Shown here piece after piece: positions 33,763 to 41,634 of a stretch of 64,000 nt of DNA (the first letter of the stretch is position 1; every line of letters starts with the position of its first letter). The translations under genes and the position numbers were made by a program. Source of the stretch: Solibacillus sp040273735 (GTDB lineage Bacteria > Bacillota > Bacilli > Bacillales_A > Planococcaceae); assembly GCF_040273735.1 (NCBI RefSeq), contig NZ_JBELZM010000001.1, positions 310,001-374,000 of the forward strand, given 5' to 3'. The notes under the pieces are model-generated. The model was not told where the DNA came from, made no database searches, and saw nothing but the letters and a program-made list of their open reading frames with translations.

Positions 33763-35724
33763 ATGGCAGAAAAAGTACTTGAGAAAGATGAAATTCAACA
33801 ATTAATGGATCTTGAAGATAAAAATATTAACTCACGTAATTATGTTGGTATATTTGGGAAAATCGTGATCGGTGTTGCGATTATCTGGTCAATATTCCAA
33901 ATATATATGAGTAGTATCGGTGTAATGGAAGCGACAAAATTTCGTGCATGGCATTTAGGATTTTTACTCTTATTCAGCTTTATTTATTATCCTGCTACAA
34001 AGAAAAGTGTAGGGACGAGAAAATTGCCTACGTGGTTTGACAGTGTTTGTATTACTTTATCAATTTTCGTAACGCTTTATTTCGTAATTGTATACGATAT
34101 TTTAGTTCGTGATCGTGCAGGTGAAAATACGATTCTTGATCTATGGGTCGGCGGAATTGCCATCGTATTGTTATTTGAGGCAGCACGTCGTGTTGTCGGC
34201 AATGCGCTGACATTAATAGCACTGTTTTTCCTTGCTTATAATTTCTTTGGTGCCTATATACCGGGAATTTTGGGACATTACGGATTTAGCCTTGAGCGAA
34301 TCATCAATATCATGTTCTGGGGCGGGCAAGGTATTTTCGGAACGGCTCTAGGTGTATCGGCAACGTATATTTTCATATTCGTCCTGTTCGGCGCGTTCTT
34401 GAAAAACAGCGGGTTTTCAGATTTCATCAATGACTTGGCACTGACAATCGCTGGACGTACAGCTGGCGGACCTGCTAAAGTAGCAGTTTTTGCAAGTGCA
34501 TTGATGGCGACAATCAGCGGGAGTGCTGTTAGTAATGTTGTAACAACGGGTACGGTTACCATCCCAATGATGAAAAAGGCAGGGTATTCGAAAAAATTTG
34601 CCGGTGCTGTAGAGGCAGTTGCCTCGACAGGCGGATTAATTGCACCGCCGGTTATGGGTGCAGCAGCCTTTATTATGGCTGAGTATTTAGGTGTAGCGTA
34701 TTCGGTTGTTATGCTGGCAGCGGTCGTACCAGCAATACTTTATTATTTAACATTGTTTATGATCGTACATTTTGAAGCGAAAAAAATGGGGTTATCGGGT
34801 ATTTCTAAAGAAAATATTCCGGTAGCAATGCAAGTTCTGAAAAATGGCGGGCACTTATTAATTCCTTTATTCATTTTATTGTTTATGCTGTTTGCAGGTT
34901 ATTCGCCGTTATATGCGGCAATCTTTGCCCTATTTTCAATCGTACCGACAGCAGCCATTCGCCAACATACACGCATGAACTTGAAAACGGTTATTGATTC
35001 TGTTGTTGAAGGGGTCAAAGGAGCGATTAGCGTAGGGATTGCCTGTGCAATCGTCGGAATAGTTATTGCGACAATCACGCTAACAAGCATCGGCTTGATC
35101 ATCGGTAACAACGTATTAAGTTTTGCTGGTGACAGTGTCATGCTTGCAGCTATTTTAACAGCGGTAATCAGTATCGTATTAGGAATGGGAATTCCGGCAA
35201 CAGCGGCATATATTATTGTTGCAACAATTTCTGTGCCGATTTTAACACAATTAGGCGTACCAGCGATTGCAGCCCATATGTTTGCCTTCTACTTTGCTGC
35301 TTTATCAAGCATTACTCCTCCAGTAGCATTGGCTCCGTATGCCGCAGCAGGTATCGCTGGTGAATCTCCGAATAAAGTATCGTTTGAATCGGTTCGTCTC
35401 GGCTTGATTGGTTTTATTGTTCCATTCTTCTTTATCTTTAACCCGGCGCTCCTTCTAACGGGCGGGACAATCGGAGAATATATTTTTGCGGCAATTACAG
35501 CTTGTATTGGCGGGGTATCAATTGCAGCAGGCATTAAAGGCTATTTATTCCGACACACTTATTTCATCGAACGTCTTGCCTTCTTCGGTGCAGGTATTGC
35601 ATTAATGGATACTACGTTAATTTATAATCTTATCGCTTTAGTAGTAATTGCAGTTGCAGTTGCGACACAAATCGTATTGAAGCAGCCTGAACGGAGCATA
35701 GAACCGTCGTTAATAAAAGAGTAG
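33763..35724 (+). CDS. TRAP transporter fused permease (DctQM-type, TAXI partner)
   Basis: The 653-residue polytopic protein fuses the small (Q) and large (M) TRAP subunits, as is usual for TAXI systems. Up to about residue 110 it has four membrane segments (Q-like). The rest has a dozen or more with DctM motifs such as SGSAVSNVVTTGTVTIPMM, STGGLIAPPVMGAAAFIMAE, GMGIPATAAYI and SSITPPVALA. It couples uptake to the sodium or proton gradient. It lies 25 nt after the binding-protein gene with AAGGAGGGGACG before the ATG. Confidence 0.92.
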   Translation: MAEKVLEKDEIQQLMDLEDKNINSRNYVGIFGKIVIGVAIIWSIFQIYMSSIGVMEATKFRAWHLGFLLLFSFIYYPATKKSVGTRKLPTWFDSVCITLSIFVTLYFVIVYDILVRDRAGENTILDLWVGGIAIVLLFEAARRVVGNALTLIALFFLAYNFFGAYIPGILGHYGFSLERIINIMFWGGQGIFGTALGVSATYIFIFVLFGAFLKNSGFSDFINDLALTIAGRTAGGPAKVAVFASALMATISGSAVSNVVTTGTVTIPMMKKAGYSKKFAGAVEAVASTGGLIAPPVMGAAAFIMAEYLGVAYSVVMLAAVVPAILYYLTLFMIVHFEAKKMGLSGISKENIPVAMQVLKNGGHLLIPLFILLFMLFAGYSPLYAAIFALFSIVPTAAIRQHTRMNLKTVIDSVVEGVKGAISVGIACAIVGIVIATITLTSIGLIIGNNVLSFAGDSVMLAAILTAVISIVLGMGIPATAAYIIVATISVPILTQLGVPAIAAHMFAFYFAALSSITPPVALAPYAAAGIAGESPNKVSFESVRLGLIGFIVPFFFIFNPALLLTGGTIGEYIFAAITACIGGVSIAAGIKGYLFRHTYFIERLAFFGAGIALMDTTLIYNLIALVVIAVAVATQIVLKQPERSIEPSLIKE

Positions 35725-35743
35725 AAGAATTGAGGTGATGGGG

Positions 35744-36883
35744 ATGCGCCCATTAGATAATGTTAAAATATTGGATTTATCGCGGGTGTATGCTGCACCG
35801 GCAGGAACGATGATTTTAGCGGATTTAGGTGCTGAAGTCATCCGGATCGAGCATCCTGCGGGATCGGATAGTATGCGTGGCTGGGGACCTTTTATAAATG
35901 GTGAAAGTACGTATTATATTTGTGCGAATCGTAATAAAAAATCAATTACATTAAATTTAAAAGACCAGTCCGATAAAGAAGTGCTGCTAGATTTTGTAAA
36001 AGAAGCGGATGTCATCATCGATAATTTTAAAGCGGGCGATATGAAAAAAATGGGACTCGATTATGAGGAGCTAAAGCAAATTAATCCACGGATTATTCAA
36101 TGCTCGGTGACCGGATTTGGTCAGACAGGTCCGCTTTCTGCAGAGCCGGGATTTGACCCCGTTATTCAGGCAATGAGCGGTTTAATGGATGTAACAGGAC
36201 ATTCTGATGGGGAAGCGACTAAAGTAGGAGTGCCAATTGCGGATATTTTAACATCCCACTATGTCGTAATCGGAATATTGTCTGCACTAAGGATGCGTGA
36301 CATGACAGGCAAAGGCCAATTTATAGATCTGGCACTGCTTGATGTGCAAATGAGTTCCCTTGCAAATGTTGCAAGCGCGTATCTAAATACCGGTTTCAAG
36401 TCGAGCCGTCTTGGCAACCAGCATAATAATGTAGCGCCGTATCAAGTGTTTGAATGTTCGGATGGGCCGCTCATGTTCTGTGTCGGCACGGAAGATCAGT
36501 TCAAAAAGTTTTGCGAAATGATTAATCGCGATAGCTGGGTGACAGATGAGCGCTTTAAAACGAATTCGTTGCGCAAACAAAATGAAGTTGTGCTGGCAGG
36601 CTATATTTCCGAAATTACAAAAACGAAAACACGTGATGAATGGATCGAGCTCTTGCAGAAGTATAAAATTCCTGGAGGACGTGTGAATACTGTGGAGGAA
36701 GCGTTTCAGCAGCCGCAAGTAATCGCGCGAAATTTAGTAGGCGAAATCGAACATCCATCATACGGGACAGTGAAATTTGTAAAAAATCCTTTACAGCATT
36801 CAGAGCTTAATATTTCCTATGATTGCGGGCCACCGCAGTTAGGGGAGCATACGGAAAACCTGTTGAAAATTAATAAAAACTAG
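35744..36883 (+). CDS. Family III CoA-transferase (CaiB/BaiF)
   Basis: The 379-residue enzyme moves CoA between carboxylates. It has the N-terminal signature DLSRVYAAPAGTMILADLGAEVIRIE, a probable catalytic Asp in LLDVQM, and the NRNKKSITLNLK segment. ATG at 35744 follows GAGGTGAT; GTG at 35735 and ATG at 35738 lie within that site. It is the last gene of the operon and is expected to activate the acid imported by the TAXI-TRAP system, so that the dehydrogenase and hydratase can act. Donor and acceptor are unknown. Confidence 0.88.
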   Translation: MRPLDNVKILDLSRVYAAPAGTMILADLGAEVIRIEHPAGSDSMRGWGPFINGESTYYICANRNKKSITLNLKDQSDKEVLLDFVKEADVIIDNFKAGDMKKMGLDYEELKQINPRIIQCSVTGFGQTGPLSAEPGFDPVIQAMSGLMDVTGHSDGEATKVGVPIADILTSHYVVIGILSALRMRDMTGKGQFIDLALLDVQMSSLANVASAYLNTGFKSSRLGNQHNNVAPYQVFECSDGPLMFCVGTEDQFKKFCEMINRDSWVTDERFKTNSLRKQNEVVLAGYISEITKTKTRDEWIELLQKYKIPGGRVNTVEEAFQQPQVIARNLVGEIEHPSYGTVKFVKNPLQHSELNISYDCGPPQLGEHTENLLKINKN

Positions 36884-36928
36884 TTATACGGTAAATGTTC
36901 GGGTGAGATTTACAGATTATCAATTGAG

Positions 36929-36944
36929 TATTGTTTGAACAATA
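36929..36944. promoter_or_regulatory. Candidate IclR operator (perfect palindrome)
   Basis: TATTGTT-TG-AACAATA is a perfect 7-2-7 palindrome in the gap between the CoA-transferase and iclR-type genes, 115 nt before the regulator ATG. Autoregulation is a reasonable guess. Confidence 0.4.
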
Positions 36945-37028
36945 GTTTGATTTCTACTGTCGGAAAAGATAGGTGAAAAGTTTGTATGACTTTTAACATA
37001 GCCCCTTCTTTTTTAAATTGACTAGTTT

Positions 37029-37037
37029 TGCTACTAT
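37029..37037 (+). promoter_or_regulatory. Extended -10 promoter of the IclR-type gene
   Basis: TGCTACTAT fits an extended -10 element 22 nt upstream of the ATG; the -35 region is T-rich and weak. Confidence 0.4.
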
Positions 37038-37058
37038 TAGGAAAAGGGGGGCTTTTGG

Positions 37059-37832
37059 ATGGAACAACAGAAATTTGAAAAAATGTATTTAATGCAAACC
37101 GTACAAAAAACAATAGTAATTTTGCGTGCTTTCACGAAAGAACAGCCAAAGCTTTCTTTAACTGAATTAAATAAAAAGACAGGAATCGGTCTATCAAGCT
37201 TGCAACGTTTTGTTGCTACATTAGTATATGAAGGTTTTTTAATAAGGGATGACCGGACAAAGCAGTATCAGCTTGGTTTATCGCTAATTCACTTGGGGAA
37301 GCTTGTTGAGGAGGAATCAAGTATCATTACGATTGCCCAGCCAATTCTTCAGCAGTTGAACAAAGTGACGAAAGAAAGTATTTCGATGAGTATTATTGAC
37401 GGCAATGAGCGCCGCTGTATTATGAATATCGAAAGTTCGTATGCTTTGTCGGCACGCAATCATGTCGGGGATACATCACCGTTATACGCGGGGGCCTCTG
37501 CAAAATCATTGCTGGCTTTTTTGCCGCAGGAAGAAATTGATCAATATTTGGATGAAGTGACGATGGAACATGTAACGGAAAATACGGTTGTCGATCGTGA
37601 CCGGCTACTGGAGCAATTGCAGGAAATTCGGAATCAGCAATATGTTTTTACCAGGGCTGAGCGCATTATCGGAGCCTGTTCGTTCAGTACAGCGATTATT
37701 TCAAACGGGCGGCCGGTTGCATCGATTGCGATTATCATTCCGGAGGCACGCTTTGATGAAGATCAGTTTGAGGAATTACGTGAACTTATTTTGCGTGCAA
37801 AAGTCGATATTGAAAAACAGCTGAATAAATAA
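37059..37832 (+). CDS. IclR-family transcriptional regulator
   Basis: The 257-residue protein has an N-terminal winged helix-turn-helix (about 12-75, LTELNKKTGIGLSSLQRFVATL) and a C-terminal IclR effector-binding GAF-like domain (about 85-250, with GDTSPLYAGASAKSLLAF and ACSFSTAIISNGRPVASIAI). IclR proteins usually control an adjacent catabolic operon in response to its substrate, so this one probably controls 29743-36883. AAAAGGGGGG precedes the ATG. A terminator follows. Confidence 0.88.
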   Translation: MEQQKFEKMYLMQTVQKTIVILRAFTKEQPKLSLTELNKKTGIGLSSLQRFVATLVYEGFLIRDDRTKQYQLGLSLIHLGKLVEEESSIITIAQPILQQLNKVTKESISMSIIDGNERRCIMNIESSYALSARNHVGDTSPLYAGASAKSLLAFLPQEEIDQYLDEVTMEHVTENTVVDRDRLLEQLQEIRNQQYVFTRAERIIGACSFSTAIISNGRPVASIAIIIPEARFDEDQFEELRELILRAKVDIEKQLNK

Positions 37833-37835
37833 AAC

Positions 37836-37873
37836 AATCCAACCGGGTGAAAAATCGGTTGGATTATTTTTTG
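37836..37873 (+). terminator. Terminator of the IclR-type gene
   Basis: Perfect 10-bp stem AATCCAACCG / CGGTTGGATT, 10-nt loop, then ATTTTTTG. Confidence 0.85.
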
Positions 37874-37880
37874 TTAGAAA

Positions 37881-37917
37881 GAAAAAAACACTTTCTGCTC
37901 AAATCGAACAGAAAGTG
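37881..37917 (-). terminator. Terminator of glyQS
   Basis: On the minus strand a 9-bp stem CACTTTCTG / CAGAAAGTG with an 11-nt loop is followed by seven T. It lies 10 nt after the glyQS stop and faces the IclR terminator. Confidence 0.85.
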
Positions 37918-37927
37918 CCTTGTGAAA

Positions 37928-39316
37928 TTAGAATTGTAGATGTTTCTCGATATAAGCTTTTACTTCAGCGATCGGCATACGGATTTGTTCCATTGAATCA
38001 CGGTGACGTACTGTTACTTGACCGTCTTCTTTTGAATCGAAATCGTATGTGATACAGAATGGCGTACCGATTTCATCTTGGCGGCGGTAACGTTTACCGA
38101 TAGATTGTGACTCATCGAAATCAACCGGGAATGCTTTACGTAAATCAGCCCAAACGTCGCCAGCTTCTTCCGATAATTTTTTAGAAAGTGGCAATACAGC
38201 TGCTTTAAATGGTGCTAAAGCAGGGTGGAAGCGTAAAACTGTACGAGTGTCGTCGCCTTCTAATTGCTCTTCTTCATAAGCGTCGCATAAGAATGCCAAT
38301 GTTACACGGTCTGCACCTAATGATGGCTCGATGCAGTACGGTACGTAGCGTTCATTTGAAACTGGATCAATATAAGTGAAGTCTTCACCTGAATGTTCCA
38401 TATGCTGTTTCAAGTCGAAATCTGTACGGTCAGCGATACCCCATAGTTCGCCCCAACCGAATGGGAAGCGGAATTCGATGTCTGTTGTTGCATTTGAATA
38501 ATGTGATAGCTCATCATCTTCATGATCGCGTAAACGCATTGAATCTTCTTTCATGCCTAATGCAAGAAGCCAGTTTTTACAGAACTCTTTCCAATATGAA
38601 TGCCACTCAAGGTCTTCACCTGGTTTACAGAAGAATTCAAGTTCCATCTGTTCGAATTCACGAGTACGGAATGTGAAGTTACCTGGTGTAATTTCGTTAC
38701 GGAAAGATTTTCCGACTTGGGCAATACCAAATGGCATCTTTTTACGCATTGAACGTTGAACATTTTTGAAGTTTACGAAAATACCTTGTGCTGTTTCCGG
38801 GCGCAGGTAAATTTCGTTAGATGAAGACTCAGTTACACCTTGATGCGTTTTGAACATTAAGTTGAATTGGCGGATATCTGTGAAATCGATTTTTCCGCAG
38901 TCCGGACAAGCTACTTCAAGCTCTTCCATTTTCTCTTTCATTTGATCAAAAGTCATACCGTCGACGATAATTTCTTTGCCTGTTTTTGTTAAAGAAGCAT
39001 CTTCAATCAATTTATCTGCACGGTGACGCGCTTTACATGATTTACAGTCGATCATCGGGTCATTGAAGTTACCTACGTGACCAGATGCAACCCATGCTTT
39101 TGGATTCATTAAAATAGCAGCATCCAAACCTACGTTGTGTTCAGATTCCTGAACGAATTTTAGCCACCAAGCTTTTTTTACGTTGTTTTTAAGTTCTACA
39201 CCAAGTGGACCGTAATCCCAAGTGTTTGCTAAACCACCGTAAATATCAGATCCCGGAAATACGAATCCGCGGTGTTTTGCTAATGATACAATTGTCTCCA
39301 TTGATTTTTCTGCCAT
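37928..39316 (-). CDS. glyQS: Glycyl-tRNA synthetase, single-chain alpha2 type
   Basis: This class II synthetase charges tRNA-Gly. The 462-residue chain has motif 1-type FPGSDIYGGLANTWDYGPLG near the N-terminus, motif 2 FRNEITPGNFTFRTREFEQME, and motif 3 GADRVTLAFL, then an anticodon-binding domain from about 365. Two CxxC pairs (IDCKSCKARH and VACPDCGK) suggest a zinc site in the insertion. B. subtilis uses a two-gene GlyQ/GlyS enzyme at this locus; here a single-chain enzyme sits on the opposite strand. TAGGAGGTTTTTTTC precedes the ATG. A T-box leader controls it. Confidence 0.96.
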   Translation of the reverse strand: MAEKSMETIVSLAKHRGFVFPGSDIYGGLANTWDYGPLGVELKNNVKKAWWLKFVQESEHNVGLDAAILMNPKAWVASGHVGNFNDPMIDCKSCKARHRADKLIEDASLTKTGKEIIVDGMTFDQMKEKMEELEVACPDCGKIDFTDIRQFNLMFKTHQGVTESSSNEIYLRPETAQGIFVNFKNVQRSMRKKMPFGIAQVGKSFRNEITPGNFTFRTREFEQMELEFFCKPGEDLEWHSYWKEFCKNWLLALGMKEDSMRLRDHEDDELSHYSNATTDIEFRFPFGWGELWGIADRTDFDLKQHMEHSGEDFTYIDPVSNERYVPYCIEPSLGADRVTLAFLCDAYEEEQLEGDDTRTVLRFHPALAPFKAAVLPLSKKLSEEAGDVWADLRKAFPVDFDESQSIGKRYRRQDEIGTPFCITYDFDSKEDGQVTVRHRDSMEQIRMPIAEVKAYIEKHLQF

Positions 39317-39344
39317 GAAAAAAACCTCCTATAAATATTTAATC

Positions 39345-39470
39345 AATCATGCCTCGGCATAATTGCGTCCAGATTTTTAGACCCACAGGATGTGGGTCAG
39401 TCAGCCGTTGTCACAGAATGTGACGTATTTAGGCTGACTTCTTTTTTCATCTAAAAAAATCTGTGACATC
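39345..39470 (-). repeat. Multi-branched hairpin element between the T-box terminator and glyQS
   Basis: Outer complementary arms CAGATTTTTAGA and TCTAAAAAAATCTG enclose stems ACCCACA/TGTGGGT and GTCAGCC/GGCTGAC, the latter containing GTCACA/TGTGAC. All are perfect short stems. The element is not part of a normal T-box leader and ends close to the glyQS ribosome binding site. It looks like an inserted interspersed repeat or an extra leader RNA structure. No second copy was found in the window. Confidence 0.55.
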
Positions 39471-39480
39471 TGCCAGAGCT

Positions 39481-39524
39481 TATTTTTATTCAGCGAGTGT
39501 ATAAACACTCGCTGAATAAAAATA
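39481..39524. terminator. Perfect 20-bp palindrome overlapping the T-box U-tract
   Basis: Arms of 20 bp (TATTTTTATTCAGCGAGTGT and its exact complement at 39505-39524) with a 4-nt ATAA loop. It resembles a bidirectional terminator with A/T-rich ends and begins where the T-box terminator T-run ends, so the leader would carry two terminators in series. Confidence 0.6.
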
Positions 39525-39768
39525 AAAGCACCCGTCTCCGGGCACAAAAGCTCTGCCCGGGGACGAGTGCATCAAGACGATGTACCCGCGGTTCCACCCC
39601 GCTTGTTTTTAAATAAATAAAAACCTCTTTTATAAAAATAGCTCAGGGGCGCCGTTTCTCAATTCATTGTAGGCTTGCACTATCCCTACTCGCTTATGTT
39701 AGAATTGATACTTATTAATCCCTTCATCGCTTACATATTAATATTCATAAACAACAAGTGAGTTGTTC
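39515..39768 (-). promoter_or_regulatory. Glycine T-box leader of glyQS
   Basis: The minus strand carries the conserved T-box sequence GGGGTGGAACCGCGG (plus coordinates 39586-39600). A strong terminator follows: stem 39528-39544 with 39554-39570, then a T-rich run. A likely specifier GGC (39651-39653, in ACGGCG) after the stem I arm GAATTGA would read glycine. Uncharged tRNA-Gly should stabilise the antiterminator and allow glyQS transcription. Confidence 0.9.
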
Positions 39769-39774
39769 GCTAAT

Positions 39775-39803
39775 ATTGTAGCATGGGTTTGTTTTCTTCG
39801 CAA
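39775..39803 (-). promoter_or_regulatory. Sigma-A promoter of the glyQS leader
   Basis: On the minus strand TTGCGA (39798-39803), exact 17-bp spacer, then TGC-TACAAT (-10 at 39775-39780), an extended -10 promoter divergent from ccpN. Confidence 0.7.
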
Positions 39804-39860
39804 TATAGAAGGAAATAGTATATAATAATTAATGATAAAGTATAACATTATTTGAAGCGG

Positions 39861-40499
39861 GTGAGTCCAATCGAACTCAATAAACGTCAAGATGTAATCT
39901 TGCAAATTGTAAAAGAAAATGGCCCAATTACGGGCGAACATATCGCTGAGCGCCTTGGATTAACGCGCGCTACATTGAGACCTGATCTAGCTATATTAAC
40001 GATGGCTGGATTTTTAGATGCGCGGCCACGTGTCGGCTACTTCTATGCAGGCAAAAAAACAACGGCTGCCTTTACGGAATCAATGCTGAATTTAAAAGTG
40101 AAAGATTTTCAGTCGATCCCGGTAGTTGTTCCGGATGATATGACAGTCTATGATGCGATTATCCATATGTTTTCCGAGGATGTCGGAACACTTTTCGTTA
40201 TTGATAAAGATGAAATATTACAAGGTGTGCTGTCTCGAAAAGATTTACTTCGTTCGAGTATAGGAACACAGGATTTAAATAAAATGCCTGTGCATATAAT
40301 TATGACGAGAATGCCGAATATCGCCTATTGTGTTAATTCGGATTCATTAATCGTGGCGGCCAAAAAGTTAATAGAACGTGAGATTGATTCCATGCCGGTT
40401 GTTGAAGAAACTGAGCGGGGATTGGTCATTACCGGACGGTTAACGAAGACGAATATTACACGTGCATTTATTTCATTAGCTGAAACGCATGATTTATAG
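39861..40499 (+). CDS. ccpN: Gluconeogenesis repressor CcpN
   Basis: CcpN represses gluconeogenic genes (gapB, pckA) during growth on glucose in B. subtilis. The 212-residue protein has an N-terminal winged HTH (KENGPITGEHIAERLGLTRA, then LRPDLAILTMAGFL) and two CBS domains (about 80-200) that sense adenine nucleotides. I chose GTG at 39861, giving MSPIELNKRQ as in the B. subtilis protein; TTG at 39852 is possible, and neither has a strong ribosome binding site. Next to yqfL as in Bacillus. Confidence 0.9.
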   Translation: MSPIELNKRQDVILQIVKENGPITGEHIAERLGLTRATLRPDLAILTMAGFLDARPRVGYFYAGKKTTAAFTESMLNLKVKDFQSIPVVVPDDMTVYDAIIHMFSEDVGTLFVIDKDEILQGVLSRKDLLRSSIGTQDLNKMPVHIIMTRMPNIAYCVNSDSLIVAAKKLIEREIDSMPVVEETERGLVITGRLTKTNITRAFISLAETHDL

Positions 40500-40507
40500 G
40501 TGATATT

Positions 40508-41323
40508 ATGAAAAAATTGACTATATTTGTTGTATCAGATTCGGTCGGTGAAACTGGAGAAGCTGCTGTAAAAGCGGTAGTAAGCCAGTTTCGGCCGAAT
40601 TTTGAAAAAGTAAGGATTCGAAAGTTTCCGCATATTGCAAATGTGGATGTGCTTGAAAAAATTGTCCAAATTGCTATCGCAAATGAGGCAACGATTGTTT
40701 TTACGCTTGTTGAAAAACAGATGAGACAAGCACTTCAAAAAATCGCAAGTGAATACAAGGTTCATGCAATCGACTTATTGGGCTCGATGCTTGACTTGAT
40801 TGAAACTTCATTTGATGAAATGCCGTTGCAAAAGCCGGGCCTTGTCCATCAATTGGATGATGATTATTTCAAAAAGATTGATGCAATCGAATTTGCTGTT
40901 AAATATGATGACGGGCAGGATCCGCGCGGCATTTTGCTGGCGGACATTGTTTTGGTCGGTGTATCGAGAACGTCTAAAACTCCATTATCGCAATATTTAG
41001 CTCATAAACGGTATAAAGTGGCGAATGTGCCGCTCGTTCCGGAAGTGGACCCCCCAGCGGAATTAATGCAAATCGATCCGAATAAATGTTTTGGTTTAGT
41101 CATTACACCGGAAAAGCTCAACAATATTCGAAAAGAGCGTCTAATAACATTAGGGTTAACTGAAAATGCATTTTATGCTCAACATACTAGAATTGAGCAG
41201 GAAATTAGCTATTTTTATAGTATTGTTGATAAAATAGGTTGTCGAACGATAGATGTAACGAATCGTGCTGTCGAAGAAACAGCACACAAAATAATTGATA
41301 TGCTAGAGCTTGATTGTAGATAG
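40508..41323 (+). CDS. yqfL: Pyruvate, phosphate dikinase regulatory-type kinase/phosphorylase (YqfL, DUF299)
   Basis: Members of this family phosphorylate and dephosphorylate PEP synthase or pyruvate phosphate dikinase. In B. subtilis YqfL modulates CcpN activity. The 271-residue protein has the N-terminal VVSDSVGETGEAAVKAV motif and the P-loop-like GVSRTSKTPLS. It follows ccpN by 8 nt and is surely co-transcribed, so the two probably act together on gluconeogenic control. A terminator follows. Confidence 0.92.
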   Translation: MKKLTIFVVSDSVGETGEAAVKAVVSQFRPNFEKVRIRKFPHIANVDVLEKIVQIAIANEATIVFTLVEKQMRQALQKIASEYKVHAIDLLGSMLDLIETSFDEMPLQKPGLVHQLDDDYFKKIDAIEFAVKYDDGQDPRGILLADIVLVGVSRTSKTPLSQYLAHKRYKVANVPLVPEVDPPAELMQIDPNKCFGLVITPEKLNNIRKERLITLGLTENAFYAQHTRIEQEISYFYSIVDKIGCRTIDVTNRAVEETAHKIIDMLELDCR

Positions 41324-41331
41324 CAACCATA

Positions 41332-41365
41332 GCCGCCTCTTCAAAAAGGAAGAGGAGGTTTTTTT
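41332..41365 (+). terminator. Terminator of ccpN-yqfL
   Basis: Stem CCTCTTC / GAAGAGG with extra flanking pairs, 6-nt loop, then seven T. The following 41366-41634 is AT-rich, with several TATAAT-like words but no gene. Confidence 0.85.
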
Positions 41366-41634
41366 GGTGGAATAATATTTGAGATTTTTAAGAAACTAAG
41401 TGAACTATACTTTTGTTCCAGAATAATCTCGCATATTTCGCGGAATTTCGACATTTTTAGTTATATTCTGATTATTTTTTGAAATTATATAGCAACTATA
41501 GTCTTTTTGTTTTATAATAATAAAATTGTGGTAAAAATAATTATTATAGGGTAATTACAAATTTGTAATAAGAAATTTTGTCGTATTTTAGAGGATATTT
41601 GTAATTTATCTCGAATACTGTAGATGGTGATAAT

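Noticed and set aside
39345..39524. Second T-box or a tRNA gene upstream of glyQS
   Set aside because: No second GGTGGNACC-type box and no cloverleaf with CCA-type acceptor were seen; the stems do not match either.
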